Assembly (NCBI RefSeq): GCF_007655005.1
Contig: NZ_SZVW01000007.1
Coordinates: 124,001 to 188,000 of the forward strand
Direction: 5' to 3'
DNA from: Streptomyces tibetensis
GTDB taxonomy: Bacteria; Actinomycetota; Actinomycetes; Streptomycetales; Streptomycetaceae
Length of the DNA stretch: 64,000 nt
This document shows positions 16,668 to 24,887 of this stretch, in pieces. Position 1 is the first letter of the stretch. The number at the start of each line of letters is the position of its first letter. A program made the translations under genes and the position numbers. Below the pieces are notes generated by a model. It worked only from the letters and a program-made list of their open reading frames with translations. It searched no databases and was not told the origin of the DNA.

Positions 16668-16683
16668 GTGTCTACTGGGGCGC

Positions 16684-16842
16684 ATGCCCGAGCACGTCTC
16701 CCGATGGCCCGAAGGTCACCCTCTCCCCGCCCTCCCGCAACAGCGGAAGACGGGCCCCCGGTCGGAGTCCGTGGAGCTGACCGCCGAGGAGAGAGACACC
16801 TTCACCGAGCTGGCGCGTCAACTGGGTGACGGGGCGGCCTGA
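16684..16842 (+). CDS. Small hypothetical protein (52 aa)
   Basis: A 52-codon frame beginning ATGCCCGAGCAC shortly after the fru terminator. The C-terminal half (SVELTAEERDTFTELARQL) looks like an amphipathic helix and the codon bias is typical of the genome. No ribosome site precedes the ATG, but TCTACT lies 13 bases upstream, so the message may be leaderless. No function can be given. Confidence 0.45.
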   Translation: MPEHVSRWPEGHPLPALPQQRKTGPRSESVELTAEERDTFTELARQLGDGAA

Positions 16843-16942
16843 CGCCCCTCCGGCGGTCACGCCGTTTCCTCGCTCGCCTTCCCGCGTCTGCGGTTGCCGT
16901 GCCCTGTGCGGCGGTTCACAGTCGTGCTGAGGTGAGGCGTGT

Positions 16943-17266
16943 GTGGGCTCGTCCCTCCACGGTGTGCAGCGCGGCGCGTACCGCCCGGCGGCTGTCGTGA
17001 CCGTGACCCTGCTGGGTGCTGTCGCGGGTGCGGTGGTGGAACCGCGGAGGAGGTCTCGTCGTCGCCCGCCGCCCGGGCCGTGTCGGAGTCGGCCTCGCCC
17101 GTCGTGTACACCAGCAAGGCGTTCGCCGTGCCGCTCACGGTATCCGTCCCCGCCTCGCTCGGCGCGCGCCCCGTGCAGGACACCTCTGCCTTTCTGACCT
17201 GGGACACATCGGCCGCGTTCACCCGCTTCGAGGCGATGCTGCGCAGCCCGACGTTCTCCGACCGAC
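16943..17266 (+). pseudogene. Frameshifted, truncated remnant of a secreted protein gene
   Basis: One frame begins MGSSLHGVQRGAYRP and enters a signal-like hydrophobic run (AAVVTVTLLGAVAGAVV). Around 17035 the reading must shift by one base, after which another frame continues TAEEVSSSPA, then SPVVYTSKAFAVPLTVSVPA and DTSAFLTWDTSA. That is protein-like, with strand-forming segments resembling the start of a secreted streptomycete protein. The frame then runs into antisense of the neighbouring gene, so the 3' part is missing. The interval has no other gene. The identity of the parent protein is uncertain. Confidence 0.5.
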
Positions 17267-18013
17267 CTAGTACAGCTGCGCCGCCCGCCGTTCCATCGCC
17301 TCGCGCGCCGCGTCCTCGCTGGCGTACACCTCGCACATGTGCCGCCCGTCCGGCGTCGCCGTGTGCTCGACCTCCCAGAGGGAGACCTCGTCGCCGTCGC
17401 GCAGCAGGAACGCGTGCTCGTAGAGCGAGAAACCCAGCCCCGCCCGGCCCGCGCGGCACGGTCGGCCGAAGGCCTGGGTGATCTGGTGCCCGGACGCCGT
17501 GGCCAGCAGGGCCGCCGTGTCCACGCCCGGCCGGTCCACGTTCTCCGCCCTGCGCAGTAACCTGCGCGCGTGGTCCGCCGAGTCCTCCGCGGCGTACGCG
17601 TGCCGCGGGGTGGGGACCGGTGACAGCTGCACCGCCACCGGCAGTTCGAAGTCCGGGGTGTCCGGCGGCAGCGGCAGCCGCGTGGTGGCGGCGCGCAGCT
17701 CCTCCTCGTCGACGTACACCTCGTGCTGCGGTTCGCTGCCCGGCGCGGTGTTGTGGACGAGCTCCCACAGGGTGAGCGCCGAACCGTCGGCGAGCAGCCA
17801 CGTGTGCCGGTACGTCTCCCGGTGCAGGCCCGCGCTGTGGTGCGCGGAATGCAGTGAACCGTCGTGCGCCAGCGCGCAGTCCAGCCGCCTTATGGCCTCG
17901 TCCGGTAGCTCGAAGGAGTTCAGGGCGCGGCCGAGGAGTCGCGCGAGGTGCTCCTCCGGAGTCACGGGCGAGTCGTGGGGTTCGTACGCTGCCGTCTCGT
18001 ACGGAACGCTCAA
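17267..18013 (-). CDS. Conserved streptomycete protein of unknown function (DUF6227-like)
   Basis: 248 residues, soluble, no signal or membrane segment. It contains an internal duplication: LLADGSALTLWELVHNT with HEVYVDEEELRAA, and about 120 residues later LLRDGDEVSLWEVEHTA with CEVYASEDAAREA. Each half therefore appears to be one copy of the same alpha/beta unit. The start is a TTG with GGGAG five bases upstream. I recall streptomycete proteins of this type under DUF6227 but cannot verify the number. It stands alone next to the L,D-transpeptidase gene. Confidence 0.75.
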   Translation of the reverse strand: MSVPYETAAYEPHDSPVTPEEHLARLLGRALNSFELPDEAIRRLDCALAHDGSLHSAHHSAGLHRETYRHTWLLADGSALTLWELVHNTAPGSEPQHEVYVDEEELRAATTRLPLPPDTPDFELPVAVQLSPVPTPRHAYAAEDSADHARRLLRRAENVDRPGVDTAALLATASGHQITQAFGRPCRAGRAGLGFSLYEHAFLLRDGDEVSLWEVEHTATPDGRHMCEVYASEDAAREAMERRAAQLY

Positions 18014-18114
18014 GGTTTCTCCCGGCGTTGCTGCATGTCACCTTGTGGGTGCATACCGTAGCCCCTCGGTCGGACATCATGCCCGGGAACCGAGAAAACG
18101 TACGTCCGGTAAAA

Positions 18115-18144
18115 CGCGCGGGCCGCGCGAACAGTTCCCGCGCG
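18115..18144. terminator. Hairpin terminator downstream of L,D-transpeptidase gene
   Basis: CGCGCGGG and CCCGCGCG pair around a 14-base loop, about 60 bases after the transpeptidase stop on the minus strand. Confidence 0.5.
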
Positions 18145-18202
18145 ACCCGTTCGGTCCGTCAAAAACCCCAGTTGGGACGGTATTCAGCTGTCTCCCGGCC
18201 GG

Positions 18203-19420
18203 TCAGGAAGCGCTGTCCGCGGTCCACTGGCTCCACGCCATGTTCCAGCCGTTGAGCCCGTTGTCCGGCGCCACCGTCTTGTCGGGGGAGTTCTTCACGA
18301 TCACCACGTCCCCGATGAGGGAGTTGTCGTAGAACCACTTGGCGGGCGTGCTGCCCCCCGCGCCCTGGACGTCGGCGAGCCCCACGCAGCCGTGGCTGGT
18401 GCCCTGGCGGCCGAAGGGCGGGTTGCCCTTGTTGTACCAGTAGTTGCCGTGGATGAACGTGCCCGACGTCGTCAGACGCATCGCGTGCGGCACGTCCGGG
18501 ATGTCGTACTCGCCACCCAGTCCGACCGTCCGGCTGTTCATCCGGGTCTGGACGAACTTCTCGGAGATCACCATCTGCCCGTTGTAGGTGGTGTGCTCCG
18601 GGCTGCCCGCCGAGATCGGGATCGTCTTGAGGGTCTTGCCGTCCCGGACCACCGTCATGGTCTGCGTGTTGACGTCCACCGTGGAGACCTGCGAACGGCC
18701 CACCGTGAAGGTGACCGTCTTCTTCTGCACGCCGTAGATGCCGTTCGCACCCTCGACCCCGTCCAGGTCGATCTTCATCGTGACCTTGGAGCCGGCCTTC
18801 CAGTACTCCTCCGGCCGGAAGTCGAGCCGCTGCCCGTTGAACCAGTGCCCGACGACCTGCTGCCCGCTGCTGGACGTCACCGTGATGTGCGACTGCACGG
18901 CCTTGCGGTCGGTGATGGCCTTGTCGAAGGTGAACGACACCGGCATCCCCACGCCGACCGTCGTGCCGTTGTCCGGCGTGTACGTGCCGATGAAGCTGTT
19001 CGACGTCGTCACCGTCGTGAAGATGGAGTTGGCCGCCGCCGTCCGGCCGTCCGCGTCCTTGGCGGTCGCGGATATCTGGTACTTGGTCCCGCGCTCCAGC
19101 TGCTCCTTCGGCTTCCAGACCTTGCCGTCGCCGGAGAGCGACCCCGCGACGGCCTGGTCGCTGCCCGCCACCTTCATCTTCACGTCCGTCAGCTTCCCGT
19201 CGCTGACCTTCACGCCGGTCGCGTTGATGGACGCGCCCGTCGAACCGTCCTTCGCCGAGATGGCGATCTTCGCGACGGACGTCTTGGTGCCGCCCTTGCC
19301 GCCCTTGTCGTCGTCCTTGGCGTTGGCGCTGCCACCGCAGGCGGTGAGGGTCAGGGCGCCGACCACCAGGGCGGCACAGGCCCCCAGAGTGCGCCGCGCT
19401 GAAATGTTCGGCGTTGTCAC
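18203..19420 (-). CDS. L,D-transpeptidase lipoprotein (YkuD domain)
   Basis: 405 residues. A lipobox (LTLTACGGS) ends a short signal peptide, so it is a membrane-anchored lipoprotein. Two Ig-like domains (about 55-250) lead to a YkuD catalytic domain whose active site is HGNYWYNKG followed by GTSHGCVGL, with Cys near residue 344. It should form 3-3 cross-links in peptidoglycan, the main type in actinobacterial hyphae, and resist classical beta-lactams. The GTG has GGGAG upstream; 48 earlier open codons were rejected because they would precede the lipobox by too far. Monocistronic. Confidence 0.9.
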   Translation of the reverse strand: MTTPNISARRTLGACAALVVGALTLTACGGSANAKDDDKGGKGGTKTSVAKIAISAKDGSTGASINATGVKVSDGKLTDVKMKVAGSDQAVAGSLSGDGKVWKPKEQLERGTKYQISATAKDADGRTAAANSIFTTVTTSNSFIGTYTPDNGTTVGVGMPVSFTFDKAITDRKAVQSHITVTSSSGQQVVGHWFNGQRLDFRPEEYWKAGSKVTMKIDLDGVEGANGIYGVQKKTVTFTVGRSQVSTVDVNTQTMTVVRDGKTLKTIPISAGSPEHTTYNGQMVISEKFVQTRMNSRTVGLGGEYDIPDVPHAMRLTTSGTFIHGNYWYNKGNPPFGRQGTSHGCVGLADVQGAGGSTPAKWFYDNSLIGDVVIVKNSPDKTVAPDNGLNGWNMAWSQWTADSAS

Positions 19421-19586
19421 GGGCTGCTCCCAGTTCGTGTGATGTTGCGTGATCCGCTCCAGTACGTGGGAGTAGAGGGGCCCGGCGGCCGGTCGGGTTC
19501 CGTTCGTTCCCCATGAAGGCCGTGACGTGACAGAACCGCGACAATTTCCGGGTGCGCTGTGCAACCGCTGTGCGTCGCGGGCCTTT

Positions 19587-20615
19587 TCAGCGGCCCGGGT
19601 ACAACTCCCCGTACGACGGCCACGCCCCGCCCGGACCGTCCACCGGCTCCGCGGCGCGCACGGCCCGGACGATCGCGCGCGTCACCGTGTCGGCGCCCGC
19701 CGCCAGGATCTCGTTCAGGGCGAGCGGGTCCGCGGCGTCCAGGGCGCGCTCGCCGGTCGCCAGCGTGAACACGGTGTCCCCGTCGTTGAGGAGATGCACC
19801 GGACGCACCGCGCGGGCGATGCCGTCGTGCGCCGTGCCGGCCAGCTTCTGCGCCTGCGCCTTGGACAGATCCGCGTCCGTGGCGACCACGGCGAGCGTGG
19901 TGTTGAGCGGCGGTGGCGTGCTCCTCGCGGCCGTCTCGGCGAGACGCCGCTGCGCGGCCGCGTGGACCTCCGACCCCGGGTACTCCACCCGGCCCTGGAA
20001 CAACTCCCCGTACAGCACCCCTGTTTCCGGATCCACCGTCGACCCCGCCGCGTTGGCGACCACCAGCGCGGCCACGGTGATCCCCGAGCCGAGCACCGTG
20101 CTCGCGCTGCCGACACCGCCCTTCACCACCCCGACCACGGCTCCCGTGCCCGCGCCCACGCACCCCTGGGGCACCTGGGCGCCCGGCTCGCTCGCCGCGG
20201 CCGCCTCGACCGCCGCCCGGCCGGTCGCCGCGTCCGGCCGGGCCCGGAAGTCACCGCCCCGCCCCAGGTCGAACACGCACGCGGCGGGCACCACCGGCAC
20301 CACATGCGCCGGATCCGCCCCGACCCGGATCCCACGCCCCCGCTCCTCCAGCCAGGCCATCACCCCCGCCGCAGCGTCGAGCCCGTAGGCGCTGCCGCCG
20401 GTCAGCACGACCGCCTCGACCTTGCGCACCACATTGCGCGGGTCGAGCGCGTCGGTCTCCTTGGTGCCGGGGCCGCCGCCCCGCACGTCCACGGCCGCCA
20501 CGGCCCCGCCCTCCGGGGCGAGTACGACCGTGGTGCCGGTGAGCCAACCGTCGCCGGTGCGTGTCGCGTGCCCCACCCGCAGGCCGGAGACATCCGTCAG
20601 TGCGTCAACTGTCAT
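19587..20615 (-). CDS. P1 (DmpA/S58) family aminopeptidase
   Basis: 342 residues. P1 family features include LRVGHATRTGDGWLTGTTVVLAPEGG split over the N-terminus (conserved VGHAT and TGTT), NxVRKVEAVVLTGGSAYGLDAAAGV in the middle, and GGVGSAS near residue 170, plus NTTLAVVATDADLSKAQ where autocleavage and catalysis occur in DmpA-type Ntn hydrolases. These cleave N-terminal residues from peptides, including D- or beta-amino acids. No signal peptide, so it is cytoplasmic. It follows the LtrA gene in the same direction after about 100 bases. Confidence 0.87.
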   Translation of the reverse strand: MTVDALTDVSGLRVGHATRTGDGWLTGTTVVLAPEGGAVAAVDVRGGGPGTKETDALDPRNVVRKVEAVVLTGGSAYGLDAAAGVMAWLEERGRGIRVGADPAHVVPVVPAACVFDLGRGGDFRARPDAATGRAAVEAAAASEPGAQVPQGCVGAGTGAVVGVVKGGVGSASTVLGSGITVAALVVANAAGSTVDPETGVLYGELFQGRVEYPGSEVHAAAQRRLAETAARSTPPPLNTTLAVVATDADLSKAQAQKLAGTAHDGIARAVRPVHLLNDGDTVFTLATGERALDAADPLALNEILAAGADTVTRAIVRAVRAAEPVDGPGGAWPSYGELYPGR

Positions 20616-20716
20616 GAGGCACAGTCTCGTCCAGCCGTCGGCCCGCGTGGACGCACCGAGCCGGTGAGCGCCGCGTCAGCCGGTCGACGTGCGCATGGAG
20701 GGAAAAGCCGGCGCCC

Positions 20717-21970
20717 TCATCCGGTGCGCGCCGGCCCGCTCTCCCCGGCCGCCCGGCGCGCGGCCACACTCTCTCCGGCCACCACCGACAGCGCGCAGAC
20801 CACGCCTGCCGCGAACACCGCCCAGTGCCCCAGGAACGTGCAGCAGATCACCAGCAGGGCGGTCGTCGGCAGCACCAGCTGCTGGGTGATGCCCCGCTTG
20901 AAGTGGCGCGAGTGCAGGGCCCACACGGTGAGCAGGTACAGAGCCGTCGGCAGGGTCACGGCAGCCGACGCCGCCAGCGTGGAGATGTGCGCCTTGCCGA
21001 CCGTCTCCTCCACCGCGACCTCCAGCCCGGCCCCGATCGCCGCGGCGGAGGCGAACACCAGGTAGTGGCCGTACCCCCACAGGAACGCCTGCCGGTTGGA
21101 TCGCAGATGGCCGTGGATAGGCACCACGAAGTAGATCCACCAGGCCGCGAAGACGACCAGCAGCCCGCCCGCCGCGATGGGGAGGAGCTCGCCCAGCGCG
21201 TCGTTCTCGTCGATGCCGGACTTCACCGCGATCGTGGCCGCCGCGATCGTCTCGCCGAGCACGATGATGGTGAACAGCCCGTACCGCTCCGCGATGTGAC
21301 GGGGATGCCAGGACGTGGTGTGACCCCTCTCCGCGAGGGGCGGCACGCACATCTCCAGCAGCGCCATCACCAGGAACCACCAGGGCCGGGCCCCCTCGGG
21401 CAGGAACAGCAGCCCCAGCCAGCCGACCTGGCACGCCAGCACGCCGCCGGCGTAGCGCAGGGCAGTCGTGCGCTCCGGGCCCTCCCCGGCCCGGGCCGCC
21501 CGCAGCCACTGCGTCGCCATGGCCACCCGCATGATCGCGTAGCCCAGCCAGACCACGAGGTAGTCGTGCTCCTGGAACGCCTGCGAGACCCCTGCCGCGA
21601 GGACCAGCACACCCGCGATCTGCACCAGCGTGACGACCCGGTAGAGCACGTCGTCGTTGTCGTACGCCGAGGCGAACCAGGTGAAGTTCATCCAGGCCCA
21701 CCACAGGGCGAAGAACACCATCGCGTAGTCGAGGATCCCCTGGCCCGCGTGCCCCTCGGCGACCGAGTGCACCAGTCCGATGCCGGCCTGGGCGACGGCC
21801 ACGACGAAGCACAGGTCGAAGAAGAGCTCCAGCGGCGAGGCCGTCCGGTGCGCCTCGTCGCGGCCGCGGGCCCTGAGACTGCGCAGCGGTCCCCGGTCGC
21901 CGGGCGCGCCGGAGGGGACGGGCGGGGGAGTGGGGCTGGACGTCATGCGTCCCAGCACAGCAGAAGGCAC
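20717..21970 (-). CDS. LtrA (low temperature requirement) family membrane protein
   Basis: 417 residues, about ten hydrophobic helices. Typical LtrA motifs are ELFFDLCFVVAVAQ near residue 48, AERYGLFTIIVLGETI near 225, and FLWGYGHYLVFASAA. The biochemical role of LtrA proteins is not established. The start used is a GTG with GGAGA seven bases upstream; an ATG eight codons later has no ribosome site. It is divergent from a small conserved gene with only 32 bases between them. Confidence 0.87.
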   Translation of the reverse strand: MPSAVLGRMTSSPTPPPVPSGAPGDRGPLRSLRARGRDEAHRTASPLELFFDLCFVVAVAQAGIGLVHSVAEGHAGQGILDYAMVFFALWWAWMNFTWFASAYDNDDVLYRVVTLVQIAGVLVLAAGVSQAFQEHDYLVVWLGYAIMRVAMATQWLRAARAGEGPERTTALRYAGGVLACQVGWLGLLFLPEGARPWWFLVMALLEMCVPPLAERGHTTSWHPRHIAERYGLFTIIVLGETIAAATIAVKSGIDENDALGELLPIAAGGLLVVFAAWWIYFVVPIHGHLRSNRQAFLWGYGHYLVFASAAAIGAGLEVAVEETVGKAHISTLAASAAVTLPTALYLLTVWALHSRHFKRGITQQLVLPTTALLVICCTFLGHWAVFAAGVVCALSVVAGESVAARRAAGESGPARTG

Positions 21971-21990
21971 GGGGAATGTCTCCGCGACCG

Positions 21991-21996
21991 TACCCT
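21991..21996 (+). promoter_or_regulatory. Candidate -10 element of a leaderless small gene
   Basis: TACCCT ends six bases before the ATG, the spacing expected when transcription starts at the A of the start codon. No -35 match is clear. Confidence 0.4.
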
Positions 21997-22002
21997 GGTT
22001 GC

Positions 22003-22182
22003 ATGAGTACCGTCCCCGGCCCCGAGCCGCGCGAGCCGAAGCCCGCGCTGGTCTTCGACGACCCGCTCGACCAGCAGTCCTCCGACGACACCGACCGCGG
22101 ATGGGGCGAGCGCACCGACTCCGGCGGCAGCGCGGCGGACCTCAAGCGCTTCCTGGACGAGAAGCCGCCCCACCACATCTGA
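22003..22182 (+). CDS. Small conserved acidic protein (59 aa)
   Basis: 59 residues, rich in Asp, Glu and Pro, with the C-terminal segment AADLKRFLDEKPPHHI and a DDTDRGWGE motif that I recall as widespread in small actinobacterial proteins of unknown role. The ATG has no ribosome site but a -10-like hexamer at leaderless spacing. It is divergent from ltrA and convergent with mscL. Codon bias is strong, so I consider it real. Probably disordered; function unknown. Confidence 0.7.
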   Translation: MSTVPGPEPREPKPALVFDDPLDQQSSDDTDRGWGERTDSGGSAADLKRFLDEKPPHHI

Positions 22183-22264
22183 ACCGGCCGGGCGGCCGCC
22201 CCCGCCTGCTTCCGAGCTGCCCGCGCCCGCTTCCGAGCCGCCCGGACCGCCGCCCGCAGCGCTG

Positions 22265-22723
22265 TTACTGCCGGTCGTGTCCCGAGCCGCGCTGGGCGAC
22301 CAGGGCGTCCCGGATCTCCTTCAGGACCTCCAGCTCGGTCACCTCGATGATCTCCTGCGTGCCCTCCTTGGCCTTCCGGCGGGCCTCCTGCCGAGCCAGG
22401 TACTTCGCCATGGGCAGGACCATCAGGAAGTAGACGACCGCTGCGGTGATCACGAAGCTCAGGGCGGCACCCAGAACGGAGCCCCACAGGATCTGGATGC
22501 CTTTCTCGCCCTGGCACTTCGAGCTCAGGCACGAGCTGTAGTGGTCGAGGTTCTTGGTCCCGATGGCACCGACGACCGGGTTGATGATCCCCTTCACCAC
22601 GGCGTTCACGATGTTGGTGAAGGCGGCACCGATCACCACCGCCACCGCCAGATCGACGACGTTCCCGCGCATCAGGAAGGCCTTGAAGCCCTGCAGGACG
22701 CTCGGCTCCTTCTTCTCTCTCAC
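22265..22723 (-). CDS. mscL: Large-conductance mechanosensitive channel MscL
   Basis: 152 residues. The N-terminal amphipathic helix and TM1 (GFKAFLMRGNVVDLAVAVVIGAAF) and TM2 (FVITAAVVYFLMV) match MscL, with a periplasmic loop containing two cysteines (SSCLSSKCQ) and a cytoplasmic helix rich in Lys/Glu. It opens under membrane tension to release solutes on hypo-osmotic shock. The GTG with GAGGAG ten bases upstream was preferred to a GTG six codons earlier. The loop cysteines could form an extracytoplasmic disulfide. Confidence 0.93.
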   Translation of the reverse strand: MREKKEPSVLQGFKAFLMRGNVVDLAVAVVIGAAFTNIVNAVVKGIINPVVGAIGTKNLDHYSSCLSSKCQGEKGIQILWGSVLGAALSFVITAAVVYFLMVLPMAKYLARQEARRKAKEGTQEIIEVTELEVLKEIRDALVAQRGSGHDRQ

Positions 22724-22819
22724 CTCGGGGCGTCTCCTCACACGAGCAGCTTGTGGAACAAAACGCTCCGCAACCTACGTCAACGCCGGCCCGCACCGAG
22801 CACCTGGGTCCCTCCGGAG

Positions 22820-23422
22820 TCACCACAACGTCACCGCCAACCGCCCGGTGGCACCGGCACCGGCCAGCCGCGCCGCGACGGCCCGGGGCACCGAGAGCAC
22901 GACCAGCGCCCCGCTGTCGCCCGCGCCCTCCACCGGCTCCGGCACCGTCGTCACCCTGGCCCCGCGCGCGACCACCCGGGCATCGCCACCCGGCACCGCC
23001 CCCTCCGCGGCGATGACGTCGACCCGGTCACCGGGCCGCAGCAGCCGCACGGTGGCCGCGTCCGAGATCCGGACCGGGGCGGTGACCGACCCCGCGGCAC
23101 GACGCGGGTGCGCGGGCTGCTGCCCGGACATCGTCGCCGTGTCCGCGGGAGGCCGGGCCCGGGGATGACCACGGGCCCCGTCGGTGTCGCGCGGACCCGC
23201 CGCCACGAGCGCCGTCGCCGTGACCGCGAGTCCGACGGCCAGGGCCCGCCGCCGGTGCCGGACGAGCCGGCCGGAGCGGTGACCGCCGCGTACCCGTACC
23301 GGGTCGAACCGCGGCACCTCACGGGTCGCGGGCACCTCCGCCCCGGGCGGGCCCGAGGCGAGCGACCAGGAGGGAGGAGAGGACACGACCGAGGAACGAG
23401 GGAAGGGCACGGAGACCACCAC
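22820..23422 (-). CDS. SAF-domain protein, CpaB/RcpC-like
   Basis: 200 residues. A single membrane anchor (ALAVGLAVTATALVAAG, about 62-78) follows a basic stretch, and the exported part contains a SAF/RcpC-like region: DAATVRLLRPGDRVDVIAA, ARVVARGARVTTVP and ALVVLSVPRAVAARLAG. In Flp pilus systems CpaB/RcpC sits in the pilus base, but no tad or pilin genes are nearby, so here it is an orphan. The start region has several GTG choices and is uncertain. It follows mtnP in the same direction after about 140 bases. Confidence 0.72.
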   Translation of the reverse strand: MVVSVPFPRSSVVSSPPSWSLASGPPGAEVPATREVPRFDPVRVRGGHRSGRLVRHRRRALAVGLAVTATALVAAGPRDTDGARGHPRARPPADTATMSGQQPAHPRRAAGSVTAPVRISDAATVRLLRPGDRVDVIAAEGAVPGGDARVVARGARVTTVPEPVEGAGDSGALVVLSVPRAVAARLAGAGATGRLAVTLW

Positions 23423-23561
23423 CTGCGACGAGGGACCGGCTTGCGCTCCCCACGATGAGGCCTCGCGCCACCGCCCGCTCAGGCCTGTGGACCCACAGCG
23501 AATCTGTGGACAACTCCCTCACCCGAACGGCGACTTCCGGGTTGGTACGTCGAGCCGACCC

Positions 23562-24422
23562 CTACGGCAGCACGAACCCCGGATCCATCCCGCCCAGCGC
23601 GCTCACACACAAACAGTCCCGCTCGCCCTCCCCGGGCAACCCGGCCACCGCGTCGAACAGCACCCCCCGCAGCCGGTCCACGTTCGCCGCGAACACCCGG
23701 AGCACCTCGTCGTGCGAGACCCCCTCACCCGTCTCGGCACCCGCGTCGAGGTCGGTGACCAGGGTCAGGGACGTGTAGCAGAGCTCCAGCTCACGGGCGA
23801 GCGCCGCCTCGGGATGGCCGGTCATGCCCACCACCGACCAGCCCTGCGCCTGGTGCCACAACGATTCCGCACGGGTGGAGAAGCGCGGCCCCTCGACGAC
23901 GACCAGCGTGCCGCCGTCCACCGGCTCCCAGTCCCGGCCGCGCGCCGCCTTCAGCGCGACGGCCCGCCCGGCGGGGCAGTAGGGGTCGGCCAGCGACACG
24001 TGCACCACGTTCGGCACCGAGCCGTCGGGCAGCGGCAGCCCGTCGAAGAAGGTGCCCGTGCGGGACTTCGTGCGGTCGACCAGCTGGTCCGGGACCAGCA
24101 GCGTGCCCGGCCCGTACTCGGGGCGCAGACCGCCCACGGCGCACGGGGCGAGGACCTGGCGCACCCCGACCGAGCGCAGCGCCCACAGGTTGGCGCGGTA
24201 GTTGATCCGGTGCGGTGGCAGGTGGTGCCCCCGTCCGTGCCGCGGCAGGAAGGCGACCCGCCGGCCGGCGACGTCACCGAGGAAGAGGGAGTCGCTGGGC
24301 GGCCCGTACGGGGTGTCGACCTGGATCTCGGTCACGTCGTCGAGGAAGGAGTAGAACCCCGAGCCGCCGATGACGCCGATCCCGGCGCCTGCCTGGTCCG
24401 TCGCGTTCGCCTTGTTCGCCAT
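23562..24422 (-). CDS. mtnP: S-methyl-5'-thioadenosine phosphorylase
   Basis: 286 residues of the PNP/MTAP family. The phosphate loop GVIGGSGFY at the N-terminus, PRHGRGHHLPPHRINYRANLWAL (conserved His/Arg phosphate and ribose contacts), VDRTKSRTGTFFDG and VVVEGPRFSTRAES are all typical. It splits methylthioadenosine, a by-product of polyamine and AHL-like synthesis, into adenine and methylthioribose-1-phosphate. It lies just downstream of the fmdB-like gene on the same strand, separated by a terminator. Confidence 0.9.
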   Translation of the reverse strand: MANKANATDQAGAGIGVIGGSGFYSFLDDVTEIQVDTPYGPPSDSLFLGDVAGRRVAFLPRHGRGHHLPPHRINYRANLWALRSVGVRQVLAPCAVGGLRPEYGPGTLLVPDQLVDRTKSRTGTFFDGLPLPDGSVPNVVHVSLADPYCPAGRAVALKAARGRDWEPVDGGTLVVVEGPRFSTRAESLWHQAQGWSVVGMTGHPEAALARELELCYTSLTLVTDLDAGAETGEGVSHDEVLRVFAANVDRLRGVLFDAVAGLPGEGERDCLCVSALGGMDPGFVLP

Positions 24423-24454
24423 GCCCGCACCCTAACCGCAGGCGGAAACGCCGA

Positions 24455-24484
24455 GGACCCCGTCGCCCGAAGGTGACAGGGTCC
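24455..24484. terminator. Terminator between fmdB-like gene and mtnP
   Basis: GGACCCCGTCGCC, loop CGAA, GGTGACAGGGTCC: a 13-bp stem with one mismatch and one G-T pair, just after the fmdB-like stop. Confidence 0.7.
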
Positions 24485-24499
24485 CGTAAGAATCAGGCC

Positions 24500-24820
24500 T
24501 TACGCGGCGGTGGTGCTGCTGCTGGAGGAGCTGCTGGTGCTCGACGACGAGCTCGAGCCGGAGCTCGACGAGCCGGAGTCGGAGGACGACGAGCCCGAGG
24601 ACGAGGTGCTCGACGACTTCGCCGGGGAGCTGCTCGACGAGGAGCCGCGGCTGTCGTTCCGGTAGAAGCCGGAGCCCTTGAAGACGATGCCGACCGCCGA
24701 GAACACCTTCTTCAGGCGGCCCTGGCAGTTGGGGCACTCGGTGAGGGCGTCGTCGGTGAACTTCTGCACCGCCTCGAGGCCTTCGCCGCACTCGGTGCAC
24801 TGGTACTGGTAGGTCGGCAC
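24500..24820 (-). CDS. FmdB family zinc ribbon protein with polyserine tail
   Basis: 106 residues. The N-terminal FmdB zinc ribbon has cysteines 8, 11, 29 and 32 in two CxxC pairs. From about residue 58 the protein becomes almost pure serine with a few Thr, Gly, Asp and Ala to the end. FmdB proteins are small putative regulators; the name comes from a formamidase cluster and the real role is unknown. The GTG has AGGAGG six bases upstream, and a CIRCE element lies 11 bases before the start, so expression should rise on heat shock through loss of HrcA repression. Confidence 0.88.
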   Translation of the reverse strand: MPTYQYQCTECGEGLEAVQKFTDDALTECPNCQGRLKKVFSAVGIVFKGSGFYRNDSRGSSSSSSPAKSSSTSSSGSSSSDSGSSSSGSSSSSSTSSSSSSSTTAA

Positions 24821-24830
24821 TGTCTTCCTC

Positions 24831-24857
24831 CTGGCACTCTCACTCGATGAGTGCTAA
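24831..24857 (-). promoter_or_regulatory. CIRCE element (HrcA operator)
   Basis: Read on the minus strand: TTAGCACTC, 9 bases, GAGTGCCAG. The first arm is the exact CIRCE half-site, the second matches 7 of 9, and the 9-base spacer is exact. It sits directly before the ribosome site of the fmdB-like gene. Confidence 0.82.
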
Positions 24858-24887
24858 CGACGATCCATAGTGACGTATTCCGGCCGC

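Noticed and set aside
23319..23522. Small minus-strand gene upstream of the SAF protein
   Set aside because: No ribosome site, low-complexity composition and overlap with the start of the SAF gene.
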